A stretch of 64,000 bases of DNA from Pocillopora verrucosa (taxonomy: Eukaryota; Cnidaria; Anthozoa; Scleractinia; Pocilloporidae). This document shows positions 47,126 to 61,100 of this stretch, in pieces; the stretch's first letter is position 1, and each line of letters starts with the position of its first letter. The translations under genes were made by a program, and so were the position numbers. The notes beneath the pieces were generated by a model. That model did not search any database. It was not told the DNA's origin and saw only the letters and a list, made by a program, of their open reading frames with translations. The DNA is taken from positions 7,969,972-8,033,971 of the forward strand of contig NC_089316.1 of assembly GCF_036669915.1 (NCBI RefSeq). Direction: 5' to 3'.

Positions 47126-48899
47126 CTGTAAGGATCAAGGAGTACAAAATAAGTCATGCATCTGGATTTCATGTAAGTGAGGAATTGGTGAGCATTATTA
47201 CATGCGCCACCACCTTGATTCCAGTTCACAGTGAAATTGTGATTGAGAAAAGTATCAAACAATTTATTATTCACTGCTGAATCAACGTTTGGCTTGTAAA
47301 AAAACTAAAGAAATGATTACAAACTTGAAAGAGCTCTTGATTTTTAACTACATTCTCCTTGTAAGTTGCATGTCTGAAATGTATTAAGAACAGTACGGGG
47401 GAAATACATACTGATGGAAGTGTGTAAATGGTTCACTTTTCTTTTCTCTCCCTTAGGTAAAAAGGTGTCTTCATCTTTGCAAACAAATATCTTACCAAAA
47501 ACTCATTTGTACTGAGGTGTTTGTGTTTTTTCAGCAAGGGAATCAGAATACTAGAGACATAAGCGAGTTTTGACCACCCATATTGGGTTTGTTAGGTAAC
47601 CTGGCACAAACCACCAAAAAGTTAATTCATCATTCTAATTAGCAAATAGATGGACCTTAATCGTTGGAAAGTAAGTCAACGTGATATAACTTAAAACTTT
47701 TCCTAAAATGATCTCAAAAATAACGCAACACAATCGGTTACACGCCAAACATACAATTATCTATTTGCTCAAAATTGATCAGCGCACTAGAATGAATGTG
47801 GAAAGGGCATCGAATGAATGAACGTCTGATAACATCTCGCACCGTGAACAGGATCCTGAGAGTGACGCTAAATGAGCACGCTTCAAACTTCGAGTCTCTT
47901 AACGGAGACAAACACCCTGTCCCTGATGCTTTTGTCGAAACATATTCACAATTCTTTCATTAAATTTTTTTCGAATATCTGTAGTTCTTAACAATAGAAA
48001 CAAAACAAGATTATAAAGACTGCCTCGAAAAGCTCGTCCGTGGAAAAGCGCCAAAGTTTGCCCGAGAGGTTTGAAATTTCAGAATTCAAACCACCTGTAC
48101 ATGCTCTAAAATTCAAATTTAAATAAAAGATTATTTGGGACTAGAAGTTATTAGGATCGCACAAGTTATTGGTAAACTTGCAGAGCCACAGAATTTAGAA
48201 AAGGAACCAAAACTGAATAGTTTCTTTGAGATCAGCTTAGATTTATAAGGCCTATTTGGTGCACCATTTTATTTTGTCCCTTGTTAGAAGTGCTGTTTCA
48301 CAGTAACTTTTTTTTTTTTGTTTTCAGTCATTTGCGGCGGTGAAATATCGCTCTCAAAAATCTCACAGTTTCAAAATATGGCCAACATTTATCAAATAGA
48401 ACATAAAAAACCACGATATTTCCATAGGGACATTTTTTGGATAAATGATTCGAGACAACTTTTCTCTCAAATATTGATAACTGAGTTCAGTCAAAAAATA
48501 TTTTTTGGGAATAAATATTAAGAGAATATAGTTCAAATTGCTTGACCGGTCGTACTTCTTTTCTGCTTTGAAAAGTAGAATATTCAGGACTTAATTATCT
48601 TCAAGCGGCACCGGCCGGCGGTTGTAATTTGCGTCCAAGTGGCGTCTTTCCTACAGTAGAAACCTCATAAAAAATAAATGTCCTTAATGCATCAATTTTT
48701 GGTCACGGAACCATAGTTAAAACAATATTTAAGGACTTAACTCGGACTCAAGTTTCAATGCACAAATGTTGTGCATTAAGAAACGAATCTACTTGGCGAC
48801 GATTTGACGCAAAATGCAGATCTAATCTCTGGAGGGCTTTTCTTAAGTCAACACATAATTCTGAAATATTTGAGGGCACTCGTTTTTGAGCAGGAGGTG

Positions 48900-48962
48900 A
48901 AATAGATATCTTTTAGGCTTAAAAAGTTTCTGAGAGCTGATAATTAAGTCTCCCTGACGTTG
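48900..48962 (+). promoter_or_regulatory. Third copy of the putative promoter/first exon
   Basis: AAATAGATATCTTTTAGGCTT and CTCCCTGACGTTG are followed by GTGTAT at 48963, a weaker donor than in G2 and G3. The TATA motif is changed (ATAGATATC). It is 3.2 kb upstream of the G4 start, so its use is doubtful. Confidence 0.3.
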
Positions 48963-51620
48963 GTGTATGCGGGGGCTCTAAGGAATAATTGTGTGATTAT
49001 TATTCGTCGTTCATTTTCAGCGTGAGTGAAGTTCTTTGTTATCATTAATATGAGAAAAAATCTTCTACTCTATGCTAATATAACGGTTAAATCGAACGTG
49101 CTTTCTCTGTGTATTGATACATTAAAGGAAAAAATTTCAGGCGTTTGAGCCTAAACATATCCAGGTGCAAAATATTTTTATTGAGGACTTAAAAGGAGCG
49201 AGCACTCATCTTTTACCAACACACCCTAAATTGTTTCTCACTGCTTGGCACATACACGTGGCTGGAAAATGAGAAATATTGACAAAATAATCATTTCAAA
49301 TGTTTTTCAGTCCACTTTCGCAAAGCATCTCTAAACTGGTAAAGAAATGCGACTACAGCCTTAAGAGAAAGAAAAAATATTTTGCGTTTATAAATAAGAT
49401 TCCTTATATTTTTACGTTTTTGTATGGAATTTATAGCGAAAAAGAAACTAAAAAATTAGAAACAAATTACTTCCAAACAGATTATTGACAAGACAATTTT
49501 TTACCATTAAAGAACAACTTTGATATTGGAGTAAACGAGACAGAATTCATTTAAAGAGTTCTGCTGAGTATAAACGTCGAAAATAAAATCGATACCAAAG
49601 CTTTGCCCTACTTCAACTGAAGTTTTTCAATTAAAAAGCCTCATTTCAATCGATGGATTTACAATGTAAGTTCAACCTCATATCCTGTCTCTTAAATTGA
49701 TATGGAAGAGGAATCAAATCGTTTGGTTCAAATTGAATCTTTAGCGCAAAAGTTCTGCGTCATTGTTTTATACAGCTGACGGAAAATTGCAAGCGAAATG
49801 ATATTAAGGAAAGGAAAAAAACGGAGTCTTGTTTAACCTTTTTTTCCTATAAACTTGCCATAACATGAATATTCTCCCCCATAAATCGAACGGTCACAGT
49901 ATGTTTTGTATCCCCAAAAATTTCGCAACTCAAAACAGCAATTGACAGACATTTCAACAAATATTTGGAGTTTGCATCACTCGTTTCATTTTCATATTGA
50001 AATCGTGAGGCCAATAAACATCTCCGCTGCAACTCTGTCTAAGAAAAACCCTAATGATTCCCAAATAACTTCAAGTAAAAGTTGGCGATATCAAAGAAAC
50101 GGGTGAATAAAGGTGTAGCGACTCAGACAGTAATAACATTTAGTAGACATGCACTCAAGAGTGACGCTAAATGAGTACGCATAACACTTCGAGTCTCATA
50201 ACTGAGACAAAAAACATGTCCCGGACGCTTTTATCGAATATCTGTAGTTCTTGGCAGTACGAACAAAACAAGAATATAAATATTGCCAAGAAAAGCTCGT
50301 TCGTGGAAAAGCGCTAAAGTTTCTCTAAAAGGTTTTAAATTTCAAATGCAAATTCAAATAAAAGGTTTTTTGGGACTAGAAAATATTAGGATCTCACAAT
50401 TCTAACTCCATTAAGTCATTTCAAATAGGATTTTGCTCGAAAGCTCTCTTTAATTGTTCCATCGTATGTCACACTTAAAAGATGTTAAAAAGATTTTTAA
50501 AAGATTGAGCAGCCCCGCGTAAAAACAAACAAACAAACAAACAAAAGCAAGCAACCCAGGAAAAATGAGGGCGAGTCTCTGTTAGTTTAAAAGTTTTGTA
50601 TTCAAATGATGGTCATTAATAGCTTTTAGGACCTGTTATGTCTCTCGTTTAAAAACAAACTATACATGCACTTGTGGTGACGAAGGGGTTTGGAATAAAC
50701 GCGAGAAATTCTTAAATGGCGTAATTTGGGAGCAACCTACAGCATAAATTTAAGTAATGTAAGGATAAAAAGAACTTGAACACGTTAGATGACAAAGATG
50801 CACCTGTCAAATTTGCAGCGTCATTAACGTAAATGAACTTCACAATCGGCGAATTGTTTGTGTTATGCTTAGAGGTAAATGGTTAAAAATTTTTCTGCAA
50901 ATTCGTCAGTTTGTTCGCAGTTTCCGTAAAATGTTGCTAGATTTACTTTCCCTGATCCTGAGCTTAAATTCCAATTGTAGCTTCATTTGAACCCTCAAGT
51001 TTTAATGTCTTCCTCGACTAATGGAATCTTGTTTACTTTTAACAAATGAATTGCATCACAAATCATCAATATTTGCTCGAAGTTTCCAGACTAAAATTAT
51101 ACAACTGTGGACAAATGGCACGGACAATTTGACGTTCTTCGAGTTTAATTATATTTCCTGAGCTAACAGATGAGTGTCTTTTGTTATGGATAATGGATAA
51201 ATATGAGGGATATGTTATTAAAACACTCCTAAGAGCTGATTTTAAAGTAGCTTCGTAAGTCTGTATTCAAAATTTATCAAATCCTAATTCGTGCCTCACA
51301 GCTCGTAATTTATACCGACTGAATTTCAACTTATAATTAATAAAACAAGTATCTTCGCCATTGGTTGGCAAACATCGCAAACAGAAAAATTATATTACTT
51401 AAATTCCGGCCCGAATTCTGCTGAATTCATTGCTTCTGAGGAGCCAAACAGAAACGGTGAGGTTCTCTTTTAAGGTTAATTATTACACATTGGCTTAAAA
51501 CAAACGTTTGGTATCTTAATCATAGTTATAATACTTTGATGAAAGAGAGCAATTTTAACTCGGCGGCAATCATATGATTGAGGACCGCATTTCTTATATT
51601 TATCAGCTCTAGTGTTAGGA

Positions 51621-51622
<2 letters not shown>

Positions 51623-51656
<34 letters not shown>
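51623..51656. repeat. AT dinucleotide microsatellite
   Basis: An uninterrupted TA run of about 34 bp. Others in the window: 46804-46823 and 36271-36290. Confidence 0.9.
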
Positions 51657-51661
<5 letters not shown>

Positions 51662-52127
51662 TAATTTTTCATACGACTTTTTGATTACTGAACTGTTTTT
51701 TTAGATAAAGGAGAAGTAACACACACTAACAGATACTTGTTTGACAGAAGATATATATAAAACCGCAGCTACTTGAAGATTACTAAGCCAATTTGGTAAG
51801 GCTATCTTCGCAAGTTAACTACACTAGATAAGCAGATCAAAGGTATCATTCCACAAAAGCTGAGAGAAGCTAAAAAACCTCAGATATTCTGATACAACTT
51901 TTAAGTTGTACTTAACATTTTTTTCTTGACATTCCAACTAGCATCCTGTCGAGCTGCTATGAAGTTTTCTCGCGAAGTTTCAGGCGGGCCATTAGTCAGT
52001 GCATGACATTTATTATAAATTTTATTTTTACTCATTAGGTAGGTAGACAGTTTTTCAAAGTTAGCTGTAACTAGGCGGGAATTAAACATGTACTTATGGT
52101 GTCTTACCCTCAATATTTGCAGATTAA

Positions 52128-55100
52128 ATGCAAGTAAAAGGTATGTTGTGGATATTCCAAAATTTAAGATTCCTCCTCTTCGCCTCTGCCATGGAGTTTG
52201 TCACAGCTGACGATCAATGTAGGAACAATGTATACATAGAAGGGATGGCTCTCAGGTGTTCGGTCTTCAAAAGATGGTCAGTAGCGGCTCCTCACCTCTG
52301 CGATGTCAAATGCGGACAAGAGATCACATGCCAAAGCTATAACTACAATCAAAAATACCAAATATGTGAACTAAATAACCGCACCAAGGAGGCGAGACCA
52401 GAGAATTTCCTTTCAGCTCCCGCGTGGTTTTACATCCGGCGATTGAACGGCAGAGGTAAGAAAGTGATTGTAAGTGATTCCTATTTCTTTAAATCTTCTC
52501 CATCCTCAGCCTGATTCCTTCTCACCCGGAAGAACTAAGAAAAGGAAGTGAACGTAAAACATATCTTTACTTCAGCTCCATTAGGTTCTATCCCTGAATT
52601 ACCAGCGCTGTCTTGTCGGGAAATAAAGGATAGTGAAGGTAAACACACCATAAGCGGCAAGTATTGGCTCGATCCAACTGGGAAAGGAAAGGCAAAACTG
52701 ATTTACTGTAATATGGTTAACGAAGGTAGGTCCTATGAGTTTGAATGAGTTATTTTATTTTGTAACGAGTTATAGGTATCATGAAATTATTATAAATTAT
52801 ACTATTATTGATATCATCATCGTAATATTTGGTTTGGATCAGTTCTATGGAGGATGTCTCTCTCAAGTTGCTCTAACTTAGTCACTGCTTCTCTTTCCAC
52901 ATTCTAGATATGGACGAATGTAAATTTAACATCAGTGACTGCGACGTGAATGCAAACTGTACTAACACGTATGGTTCTTACAAATGCACATGTAAAGTGG
53001 GATACACTGGCGATGGACACTCATGTTCAGGTAATTTTGAAGATTACCTTATTAATATTTCTAAATAAAACTAATTTTTGTAAATCGTCTCATAATTTAG
53101 AGCAGCGTTACCCATGCACGTATTTATGCACAGAGTTACCATGCTCTACATCTTGCTTGTTTCAGAATAGTCAGGTTGATAAATTCAACTATTTGTGCTG
53201 AAATTTATGTAGCACTAAAAGAGAAACATTTGTCTTATAATTTGTGATGATTAAAGGAATTAACCGACTAAGAGTCATAAAAACGATAAGATGCAAAAAT
53301 GTATCGATGATTTTTCAGATATTGACGAGTGTAAAGGAAATCACTCTTGTCACATGAATGCTATCTGCACGAACACAAAAGGATCGTACGTTTGTAATTG
53401 TCACCCCGGATATACTGAAAATGGACGCGGCTGCGCAGGTATTTGATGCGTTTCTTTTGTAACCATTTTCATCAGAAAGAAAAGCACTATCATCGTTGTA
53501 AAACTTGTTTTGCCATTATACCTTGTATTGAGAAGAGATGAATGTAGACCTGAAGACAATATTGATGATGACACAATTGTTTTAAATAAACATTCAGGGG
53601 AAAAAAATCTCAGCTGGCAAAGGAAGACTTAATGGATGGGCTCACAGGACAGAACAATGGATTAAACTCGCGCGGAATCAAGAAAAAAATTTAGTGAGCG
53701 CTTAAGTGAGGTGCTTGCGTCTAGGACCCAAGAAAACAAGATTAAGGTTTCTAAGTTTATACTCGGCAACTTCTTCCCGATTGCATTTTTTTAAATTTGT
53801 TTCAAAAATTTTGGAGGATCAAAGGAATTAACCTTGACGCATTTCTTTTGAAACCATTTCCATCAGAAAGAAAAGCACTATCATATTTGCGAAGCTTGTT
53901 TTACAAGCATACCTTGTATTGACCCTTTCACTCCTAAGATCTCATTAGTAATTCTGTTTACAGTCTACCATACAATTCATACGATGTTAGTTCTAAGAAT
54001 TTGGTATTGAATCAACTGATAATCCTCAAGCTGATATTTTTTCTTATTCTCGTCATTTGTCTGTTTGATATTGTAATGATTTAGTAAGGAGAAATTCTCT
54101 CTTGGTCATTAAAGGAAGTTAGATGGTTAAGTAAACATTCAGTGTAAGTTAAAAAATCTCCACTGGTAAAGGGAGACTTGATAGACAGGCTTACAGGACA
54201 GAACAACAGATTTAAACTTGGGGGAACCGAGAAAAAATCTGGTGAGTGGTTGTGTGAAGCACTTGCGTCTGGAACCACAAGACAACAAGACTAGGGTTTC
54301 TTACGTTATGTTCGGCAACTTTTTTTCAATTACAGTTTGTTTGTTTTTTTTTTTTGGTTATTTTTATGATTTTACAGATATCAACGAGTGCAAAGGAAAT
54401 CACTCTTGTCACGTGAATGCTACATGCGTGAACACCCTTGGATCACATGTATGTCAATGTCATGTTGGATATACTGGAAATGGACAAAACTGCACCGGTG
54501 AATTTAATTTCTTCTCTACAATATTTTTAATTGTCCTGTATGGATTCCGGCTACGGCGCTGCACCATTCAGCTGCGTTCCAAGACAATTAGATAATTTAT
54601 TACTCATTACTGGTTTTGATTTAAGCAGTCGTTTCTCGTGTTAAGAACCTCTTAGGTAATGTCACTGACTTTTAAATTAACAATTTTGGTAACTGATGCA
54701 TTGTTATTCTGCTTTTAATGGATTCTAAACAAGTCATTGACAAAGTCATGAAAATAAAATCGCTCGTTTGGCTCTGAACCCTGTGCACATGATAGATATG
54801 TACGTGACTTTCCATGGCGCTACGTTTTCGCTGATATATTTGAAAGAAAAAAGTTGTAAATTATTATCATCAAGTTTTATAAAATAGTCAAGATAATATG
54901 AGCGCACTGATTGGTCAAAATTAACTATTATAGGGGGGAAGTTTCTAAAGAAACTTTGGTGCCGCGTCGGTGGAAGAGTATAGCAGGTAATTTAGTTAAC
55001 AACTGAGTTCAAAATATAAATTGGCCACCGTAAAGAGTAACAAGTGCTAATCAGCCTTTTTACTCTTTACGGTGGCCAATTTACGTTTTCAACCCAGTTG

Positions 55101-58100
55101 TGGACACTAAATTACCAACTTTTGATTATGTTTTAAATGATTTAAAAACCTTACACAAACTTTAATGTGATGCAAACATGACTCTCGGTGGAACTTAAAA
55201 ACCGTAAAAGAATCTCTAACCTTCCAAGATTCCTTTATAAAAAGAGCAGTTATGATCAATCAAACTTATTTGACTTACGCAAGCCAATTGGCCTTATGAT
55301 TACAAATAATTGGATGATGCTAGTAGGCAGAGAGTTATTACACACTCCTAGGAAATAATTGGGTACTAGCGAATACTTCTGGGCTGGTATCTCTGTGTGG
55401 GAGCTGAGGATCAAAAATGTCTTAAACGCATTTGGTAGCATCCAGTTGAGCCGGTGAAAACAACTCAGGCTTTGATGGGCGATTAAAGCAAGAGGAAATG
55501 TAATTCTTCATAAAGCTATAATTTCATTTTAGTTCCTTTGTGCATCATCATTCTCTAACCCAAATTCATCAAAACCTGGGTGACGCTAATAGAAAGAGAA
55601 GTTAAGCTACATCAAAATTTGGTAAGCTGTTTTGTGACAACTTACTCCCCGCGGAATTTTTTTTTCTGTTTTTTTTTTTGGGGGGGGGGGATGACAAAGC
55701 AGGAACTGTTTCAGATCGGTCTGGTTGATAAATTGTAATATTCGCCATGAAATATACGCTTCAAATATCTAATTTGTAAAGCAAACAAAAAAAAAAAGGA
55801 CATGAGTTTTGTTGTTTACAATTATTAAAGTAATTACACGACTGAGACCCATTTTAAAATGAATAACGTGATAAAGTGCAAATATACAAATGGTTTCTCA
55901 GATATTGACGAGTGTAAAGGAAATCACTCTTGTCACGTGAATGCTATCTGCACGAACGCCAAAGGATTGTACGTCTGTACTTGTCACCCCGGATATACTG
56001 GAAATGGACACAACTGCACAGGTATTTGATGCGTTTCTTCTGTAACCATTCCCATCAGAAAGAAAAGCACTATCATCGTTGCAAGACTTGTTTTGCCAGC
56101 ATACCTTGTGTAAAAAAGAGATGAATGTAGGCCTGAAGACAATGTTGATAATGACACAATTGTATTAAATAAACATTCAGTGGTAAAAAAATCTCAACTG
56201 GCAAAGGGGGACTTGATGGATGTGCTTACAGGACAGAACAACAGATTTAAACTCGCGGGAAACCAAGAAAAAAATCTAGTGAGCGCTAAAGTGAAGTGCT
56301 TGCGTCTAGGACCCAAGAAAACAAGACTAAGGTTTCTAACCTTATGCTCGGTAACTTCTTCCCAATTGCATATTTTAAAATGTATTCTTTTTTTATGTTA
56401 TCATTTTACAGATATTAACGAGTGTAAAGGAAATCACTCTTGTCACGTAAATGCTACATGCATGAACACCAAAGGATCGTATGTCTGTACTTGTCACCCA
56501 GGATATACTGGAAATGGAAGCGACTGCACAGGTACTTGATGCATTTCTTTTGAAACCATTTCCATCAGAAAGAAAAGCACTATCATATTTGCGAGACTTG
56601 TTTTACCAGCATACCTTGTATTGACCATTTCACTCCTAACATCTCATCAGTAATTCTGCTTACTGTCTACCATACAATTCTCATGATGTCAGTTCTAAGA
56701 ATTTGGTATTGAATCTACTGATAATCCCCAAGCTGATATTTTTCCTTATTCTCGTCACTTGTCTGTTTGATATTGTAATGATTTGGTAAGGAGAATTTCT
56801 TTCTTGGTCATTAAAGGGAGTTAGGTGGTTAAGTAAACATTCTGTGTAATGTAAAAAATCTCCACTGGTAAAGGGAGACTTGATAGATAGGAACAGATTT
56901 GAACTTGGAGGAACCGAGAAAAAAATCTGGTGAGTGGTTGTGTGAAGCATTTGCGTCTGGAACCACAAAACAACAAGACTAGGGTTTCTTACGTTATGTT
57001 CGGCAACTTTTTTTTTAATTACAGTTCGTTTCTTTAGTTATGTTTACGATTTTACAGATATCAACGAGTGCAAAGGAAATCACTCTTGTCACGTGAATGC
57101 TACATGCATGAACACCCTTGGATCACATGTATGTCAATGTCATGCTGGGTATATTGGAAATGGACAAAACTGCACAGGTGAATTTAATTTCTTCGCTACA
57201 ATATTTTTAATAGTCCTGTATGCTTTCCGGCTACAGCGCCACACCATTTTGCCGCGTTGCAAGACAATTAGGTAATTAATTACTCATTACTGGTTTTGAT
57301 TTAGGCAGCCATTTCTCATGTCAAGAACCTCTTAGGCAATGTCCCTGACTTTTAAATGAACAATTTTGGTGACTGATGCGTTGTTCTCCTTTAAAATTAA
57401 CCTTATCACAATGACTGACAGGAGCATGAAAGTAAAATCGCTCGTTTGGCTCTGAACCCTGTGCACAGGATGGATATGTAAATGATTTTCCAAGACGCTA
57501 CGTTTTCGTTGACATTCAAGATATATTTGAGGGAAAAAGTGGAAAATTATTATCATCAAGTTTTATAAAATAGTCAAGATACTACGAGCGCCCTGATTGG
57601 TTAAAAAACAATCGTTGATCGCACCGGTAAACCTGTGGAAAATTGAAGTTTATATATGTTATTAAAGTAACAGACCGCACTTTCTATCGGTTTACCAGCG
57701 TAGTAAACGTCTTCAGATGTTGGGAAACCATTCGAAAAAAAAGTAGATCAGTTGCTTCCAGCTCGTTTTGACAAAATCCAGCGTGGATTATATCGCCAGT
57801 AAACTGAGAGAAAGAGCGATAAATAAAGGTTCTACAAAAACTGCGGTGCTGCGTCGGTGGGAGAGTGCAACAGGGTAATTTAGTATTATCAACTGAGTTG
57901 ATGAGGTAAATTGGCCACCGTAAAGAGTGCTGCAGCGAATGCTCGAAACGTCAGCTTTGAAACTCTTTACAGAGGCCAATTTGCATTATCAACTCAGTTG
58001 ATAAGGTAAGAAAAATAATGGGGAAGGAAAAAAATCTAAAAGAAATGGCAGGTTGAGTCCTGAAGGGATTGTGTATTTTTCTCTGACCTTATCTGACCCT

Positions 58101-61100
58101 TTTCATGGAAAGAAAGGAAACCTTTAGGAGGTAGAGAGAAATTACACACTCCTGGGAAATAATTGTGTTACTACCGAATACCTCGGGGCTGGCATCGTTG
58201 TGCGGGAGCTGAGAATCAAAAATGTCTTAAACGCATTTGGTAGCATATAGTAGAGGTACATACGACTCAGACTTAAATGGGCGATTAAAGCAAAAAGAAA
58301 CATGACTCTTTGTAATGCTATCAGTGATTGAGGAAGGGCTAACGCTCGAAACGTCAGCTTTTTTACCCTTTACGGTGGCAAATTTACGTTTTCAACTCGG
58401 TTGTTAACACTAAATTACCTGCTATAATTATCAAAACCTGGGTGATGCCAATATTAAGAGTAGTTACGCTACACCGAAATTTGGTCCAGTGTTTTGTGAC
58501 GACCTATCCCCCAAGGGATGGTACGTTTTGTGGGAGCAGCAGGAACAAGCTAGTTGTTTCAGAGCCGATAGCTTGATAAACAGAAATACTCGTGATAAAA
58601 TATACGTTTCAAATATCAAATTCGTGGAACACAAAAAGAGAAAAAACTGTTTTATCATGTATGATTATCGAAGTAATCACTCGACTGAGAGTCCGCTCAT
58701 TTTTAAAGTGACAAACATGATGAAGTGCAAATATATATGTGGTTTCCTCAGATATTGACGAATGTAAAGGAAATCACTCTTGTCACGTAAATGCAACCTG
58801 CACGAACACCAACGGATCCTATCTTTGTGAATGCCACCCTGGATTTAATGGAAATGGTCAAAGCTGCACAGGTGAATTTAATCTCTTTGCTATAATATTT
58901 AGAATATTCCTGCTCGAATATAGCCCGAAGCTGCTGAGGTGGCCATATTATTAGTTTCTCATACGTAAACGATACCGGTTGTGCCCTAAGTCTGCCTAGA
59001 GCTGTCCTTTAATGCTTTGTCTGAAAAAGAAGGAGCTCAAATTCGGATCCTGATGAGTTTATCTGGATCTCCAATATCACTGTTTTAGGCTCAAAGCCTT
59101 AAAGTAGTTAAAGACATGCGAGTTACAATGTTTAATTCTAAGCAATTGCTATCTACAATCGAGTGAGTGAATAACAGACCAATAATAACTTGCATGCTAT
59201 ATCTGTGGATCCATAGCATTAAATGAAGCAATTTTAGCAGGAACTATCGTCCTACCAGTGCTAAGTTTTGTTTTTTTAAGCAGCATTACCCATACATGCT
59301 TATGCACGGAGTTGCCATGATCTACTTCCGGTTTGTCTCAGAGCCTTGATGTTAGGAGAATTAAAAAAGAATATTGGAAAGGAGAATATAACATCTAAGT
59401 TGCACGTTTCAAAAATCAAGCTCGTTAAAGACAAAGAAAGAGAAAGCTTTCTCTTATTATCTGAAATGATTAAAGTAATTACAAATCGTTAGACGACAAA
59501 AATAAAGTGCAAAATGTATTTACGGTTTCTCAGATATTAGAGTCGTTCAGCAAGAGGACGGGAACGTCATTTCAGAACAGGAAAGCGCGCGGATAATCTG
59601 GACACGACTCTATTTCGACTTCCGGTGTTAGCGTTGCCGTTCTCCCCATCAAGTTCAGGACGTCATTTCGCTGATTTCCCGTCGTGATCAAAACGCCTAG
59701 AATTTGCGTTAATTGTGCACTTATAAACGAGATAATGCTGTTTGGAATGATTTCAGAACTCATTTCCAGGATAACCAGGTTCCTTTCTTTGTTTTATTCG
59801 GTGAGTTTGTGAAAATTTACCGCCACATTAATTCTGGATTCCCGAAAGGGAACACGATCGTTAGCAAGCGATCTAAGATTTTAGGGCCTAGTTACCTTTT
59901 GTAATTGAGCGTGGCTTTAAGGAACGTCAGGGCTTTTCTTTGATACATTTCTTAAACCATATATGAAAACTCTAAGAACGGGTGCTGTTAGTTTTATCGT
60001 GAATTAATTCATCAATAAATTAAACTTGCTTCATGTTGAAGTTTATCAAAATGAAACAACACGAAGGTTACCTGCGATATTATTCAGTGTTATTTGTTGT
60101 CATTGTCGTTTTAACCGTGATTAAAAATTGTTCTGCGAATTGAAGTCAGAGATAAAAAAAAAATTTGAGAATAGCTTGGGCTGCACTTTTTTATGTCTTT
60201 AGTTTTGATCAGCGCCGGTGAAAACAAGAAAGTCATCTACGAAAGAAAGTAACAATCCACTTGATTTCGGCACGGTTTTCTAAATCTATTAATTTGATTC
60301 AGTCTTCAACGACTTTATTCGTTAAAAAAATTAAATTACAAAAAAAGCAAAATAAAACAGGAACGAAGTCTGATTCCTCAGTCTAACCGTTTCGTTGGTG
60401 ACTAGTTTGAGTGCATTTCATTCGTTCATGGTTAAACGGTTTCTCAGATATTGACGAGTGTATAGGATATCACTCCTGTCACGTGAATGCTAAGTGCAAT
60501 AACACCCTTGGATCACATACATGTGAATGTCAGCCTGGATATACTGGAAATGGACAAAACTGCGAAGGTGAATTTAATGTCTTCGTTACAATATTTAGAA
60601 TATTCCTGCATGACACGTTTGACTACAGCGCCGCACCATTCAGCCGTGTTGCAAGACAATTAGATAATTTCTTACTCATATATAACTCGTTATGATTTAG
60701 AAAGCCGTTCCTCATGTTAAGAACCTCCTAGGTAACGTCCCTGATTTTTAAATGAACAATCTTAGTGACTTATGTATTGTTATTCTCCACTAAAATTAAC
60801 CTTATCACAATGATTGACAGAAGCATGAAAATAAAATCGCTCGTTTGGCTCTTAACCTTGTGCACAGGATGGATATGTGAGTGATTTTCGATGGTGCTAC
60901 GTTTTCGCTGACGCGTAAGATATATTTGAGAGAAAAAAGTTGAAAATTATTATCATCAAGTTTTATAAAATAATCAAGATACTACGGGCGCCCTGACTGG
61001 CCAAAAAACAACCGTTGATTGCACCGATAAACTCATGGAAAATTAAAGTTTAAATTACTAAAGTAACAGACAGCTTTTTTTATCGGATTACCAGCGTAGT

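Larger units (their letters stand above)
47126..52122. other. Intergenic region before G4, built from displaced duplicate blocks
   Basis: 47126-47690 continues the carrier block. 47690-48160 matches 9920-10370. 48160-49900 matches the G3 upstream region, including the promoter motif at about 48900-48962. 50150-51610 matches 10060-11540. The order differs from that before G2. An AAAC microsatellite is at about 50524-50546 and an AT run at 51623-51656. Confidence 0.6.

Noticed and set aside
46930..47280. 116-residue plus-strand open frame, repeated at 19968-20309
   Set aside because: It is antisense to a carrier exon (47076-47125 and 20105-20154) and its intron; conservation is explained by the duplication.
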